From Gonatopus flavifemur (lineage: Eukaryota > Arthropoda > Insecta > Hymenoptera > Dryinidae): DNA of 64,000 nt. The stretch lies in contig JAFFJZ010000006.1 of the NCBI GenBank assembly GCA_018340375.1, positions 29,704,001 to 29,768,000 of the forward strand, read 5' to 3'. The notes below the pieces were generated by a model. It saw nothing but the letters and a program-made list of their open reading frames with translations, had not been told where the DNA came from and searched no databases. Below are positions 61,232-64,000 of this stretch, piece by piece. The translations under genes and the position numbers were made by a program. How positions within the stretch are numbered: position 1 is the stretch's first letter; each line of letters opens with the position of its first letter.

Positions 61232-61809
61232 CCCACAGCACTGGTATTCCTTCAAACACACCTTAAAGGAAGATCTTCTGGTACAAATATCATGCAACAT
61301 TGCACAATATCTTTCACACTGTTGGTTTTTCCACCACTTTGAGGAATTATTTTGTTCCTTGGGTGTTGAATCCTCTACAAATGCAGGGAAAATCCACCAG
61401 ATTGTGGTGAAAAATTCCCCATCTATGAAGAAACTTTGCTGCCACCAATGACATGTGAAAGAGCGCCTTGCATGTTTCGTACATGAAGTTGTCTTAAGAA
61501 GTATGCATTGACCCGCCTCTTTCAAACTAGCGTAGGACAGATATTGATTGAACTGTGCAAAATATGGAGAGTTTACTCTCCATATTGTATGGTGGATTTC
61601 GTTCCCTCGCTGTGAATTTTCCTCTACTTCAGGGAAATATTTTGTTTTCCAAGTGTTGATTTTTCCACAAATGAGGGCAAAGTCCACCAAATCATGGAAA
61701 AGAATTCCGCAGTGCAGTAACGCAGTAATGTATTGCTGTCATGTCACAATGTTTCAGTGATCCCATCGCGATATTTTGAGATATTCTGAAGATAGTTGTG
61801 CTGCGTGGG
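61232..61809. mobile_element. Larger CCCACACAGCAC-family element with internal ORF
   Basis: Left CCCACAGCACTGG; right GTTGTGCTGCGTGGG. Inside, a direct repeat of about 55 bp (GTGTTGAATCCTCTACAAATG near 61367 and GTGTTGATTTTTCCACAAATG near 61653). A minus-strand frame of 155 codons (61690-61223) spans it; the product is Cys- and Trp-rich and unrecognised, with no transposase motif. Confidence 0.5.
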
Positions 61810-64000
61810 TTGCACTTCAAAACTAGTTCATCATTAGTGTATTTGCAAGAAATATAATGTTTTATAATAAGGAAATTGAAACATTTTCACGCTTTATTCG
61901 TTCTGATTCCTACTTCCTTGAATCTCAATTTGTCCCGGAGAATAGTTGGCGTATGCGTGGTAAACAGGAGAGTCCATGTGTACCTTTTACGATGAAGATT
62001 CATTGAAGATTGATTGACAAATTTGAAGTAACTGATGAATTCTTCGTGGATATCTACTACTACTAGGAATACAACTACGCTGTTAGAAATGAGACTCTTC
62101 GGATCCTACCTGAGAACCAAATTAGGGCCAAGATAAGACATTGAATGGTTTAATAAGTGAGGAATGAACATTTCTAGCTATACTTCATTGGTACCGCAGT
62201 TCTACATGTAGAAGCATTGAATCAACATATCTGGGATATATAAATAATGATTATCATGAGAATTGAAATCATCTCCCGAAATTGGCAACTAATTTCGTAC
62301 TGTCATAACATACACTTTATTAAAATTAATGAGAAAGTTTGAATTTCAATAAACTAAATTGTTTGCTCGATGTAAGTGAACGATGATTTTATGATTGTTT
62401 TGAAAAATATTCTTTGAGTTGCAAGTTTTTGAAAGAGTTGAAGTCGAATCAGGTCAAGAAACTTCGAAATCATTAAAACTCGTATTCTCCAAGTCCATGC
62501 TTATTTCGATATTCGACAAAGAATAACGCGGTATCATTTGAATGCATAAAGTTTTGAACGTCCTTATGAATATTGAAAAATATGTTTTACTTTCGATTTG
62601 ACATGCTTCCTTTCATCCATGTAAAATTCTTATGCACAAAAGTCTTTATTTTATAGATTCTCTACTCATGAGAGAAAAATTGCATAAGAGATTAGAACGT
62701 GAAAGCCTCCTCGGGCTGTTGGTATAGTTGGTTAAGTCTTAGATGAGTGACGTCATTTATACCGAGCTCAGGGCGATCGAGAATGGGGAATTCAGAAAAA
62801 GAAAGGAAAAGAAAGAGAGAGAGAGAGTGTTAGACGGACTGACAGAGATAGCGAAAGAGAAAGACACAAGAAGAGAGAGAGAGAGAGAGAGCGAGGAGGA
62901 GAGAAAGAGAGGTGCCAGGAAAGGGAAAAGATCACGGGGGAGGACAACTTTCCCTGTTTGTCGATCACTGGGAACTTCACGAGAAACCGGTTGTGATGTA
63001 TGCATACGTATGCTCACTTATATTTATGCATTTTTAGTTGCTTTATTGATTTTGTCTCGAGTTTTCGAGTGGAAAAGCAGAAAACTATAAGTTTTCGTTG
63101 TAGGAATTTCTTTCCAACCCAACAAATGGTTGGAAACTTCATTTCGCTGATATATATTTGGTGTTAGGTTTCACATAGGGAAACAAAATGGCTATATGAA
63201 CGAGAAGAGACACAGAAACAGGATTATTCTTGACCTAAGACATATAAACATCGGAACTCAAAATAACAACTTTTCACTTCTGAACAGATACAATATGGAC
63301 AATTATGATGAAGCTTCGTGAACGTGAAGAATAACCCAGCAAACGACATATCGACCTCACGTTCGATGGATATCTAAAAGACGTCTTATGCAACATTTCT
63401 CAACAAGTTTTAGACGTTGAGTTTTTGAGAAAAACTGTCCTAAACTTTCAACGGCAATTTTCAACTGCTCTGAGTCAGCAAAAATTGCTCCGTCAAGATA
63501 TTCCAGAACCCATTGTATTTGAGCATGCAACCTGACACCATTGCCTGCCATTTAACATTTTATGCTCTAGTTCCTCCCTTGGCTTCGTGCAGAGGTCGAG
63601 ACGCGTGCTTTTGTGATGAAAAGATAGAAGTTGTTGAAATTGCAATCGTCCATCTTGAATCGTTCAAAAATTAAAGGGGTTGTACCGATGATTTGAGACA
63701 CTCTGTATATAAACCGGTTTCTTTCATATATATATGTGATTCTGGCATGCGTTGACCAACTTCTGTAAACCATGATATTTAGGAAATTCTGAAGATACTG
63801 AGTATCAATTTTGAAATCACGATTTCAAAATTCAAATTGACGAATCAAATCTGACAACGAATAATGCAAAAATTTGTTTAGCTTCCACCAAAATTGTCTG
63901 AAAAGGGAATTTCAATTGAGAATCTCTCTCCGTAAGAATCATTTGTACAAATTATGAAAGAATTAGACGTAAAAATGAATTCACATAAATTGAATTTTAT
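61810..64000. other. Gene-free right end with simple repeats
   Basis: GA-rich microsatellites at 62805-62830 and 62868-62895 explain the charged ORFs there. A mariner-type end word (TTTGAGACACTCTGTATA) lies at 63692-63709. The minus-strand frame 63357-63551 (MAGNGVRLHAQIQWVLEYLD at its start) is partly a repeat related to 37594 and may include a gene fragment. Confidence 0.4.
62805..62895. repeat. (GA)n microsatellites
   Basis: Two GA tracts of roughly 8-11 units in a purine-rich region, seen directly. Confidence 0.85.

Noticed and set aside
62743..63090. 115-codon highly charged ORF.
   Set aside because: It is a translation of GA microsatellites; the opposite strand is open for the same reason.
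1..64000. CRISPR arrays, operons, ribosome binding sites or other bacterial features.
   Set aside because: The genes are spliced, with animal protein families; the spaced repeats seen are transposon ends, not regular arrays.

Overview
The window is nuclear DNA from an insect, most likely a hymenopteran. It is AT-rich, its genes are split by GT-AG introns, and short inverted-repeat transposons fill much of the rest. The protein matches are to animal families only, and there are no operons or other bacterial features. The order-level guess rests on the style of the CRAL-TRIO proteins and is an inference.

Four protein-coding genes can be assembled exon by exon with phase-compatible splice sites. 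Three encode CRAL-TRIO (Sec14-like, alpha-tocopherol-transfer-protein/clavesin-like) lipid carriers: gene 1 at 1613-3720 (+, six exons, 328 aa), gene 2 at 10271 down to about 7053 (-, few introns, last exon unresolved) and gene 3 at 35768-40220 (+, four exons, 309 aa). The fourth is a nine-exon membrane adenylate cyclase at 43586-49875 (+, 994 aa), of the vertebrate ADCY3 / Drosophila Ac3 (Ac39E) type.

Weaker gene evidence: a two-exon gene for a 44-aa secreted peptide (32.9-33.3 kb), a signal-peptide first exon with a TATA/initiator promoter (55.56-56.15 kb) whose other exons were not found, an orphan exon at 52788-52970, a possible partner exon at 54863, and a short ORF with a BH3-like segment inside a transposon at 60.1-60.7 kb.

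The long gaps (10.3-32.7 kb, 49.9-64 kb) hold mobile-element debris: TTAA-flanked MITEs inside two of the CRAL-TRIO genes, a TA-flanked mariner-type MITE, a CCCACACAGCAC-ended family, a CCCTG-ended family, AGCT-rich hairpins with CACGGAAAAAA ends, a GGTTT-repeat element, tRNA-like fragments and a decayed RTE-type reverse transcriptase.

The lipid carriers and the cyclase need not work together; they are simply neighbours. No operon-like or defence-type system was found. The most interesting items are the divergence of the three lipid carriers, the small secreted peptide gene, the BH3-like ORF and the repeat families.
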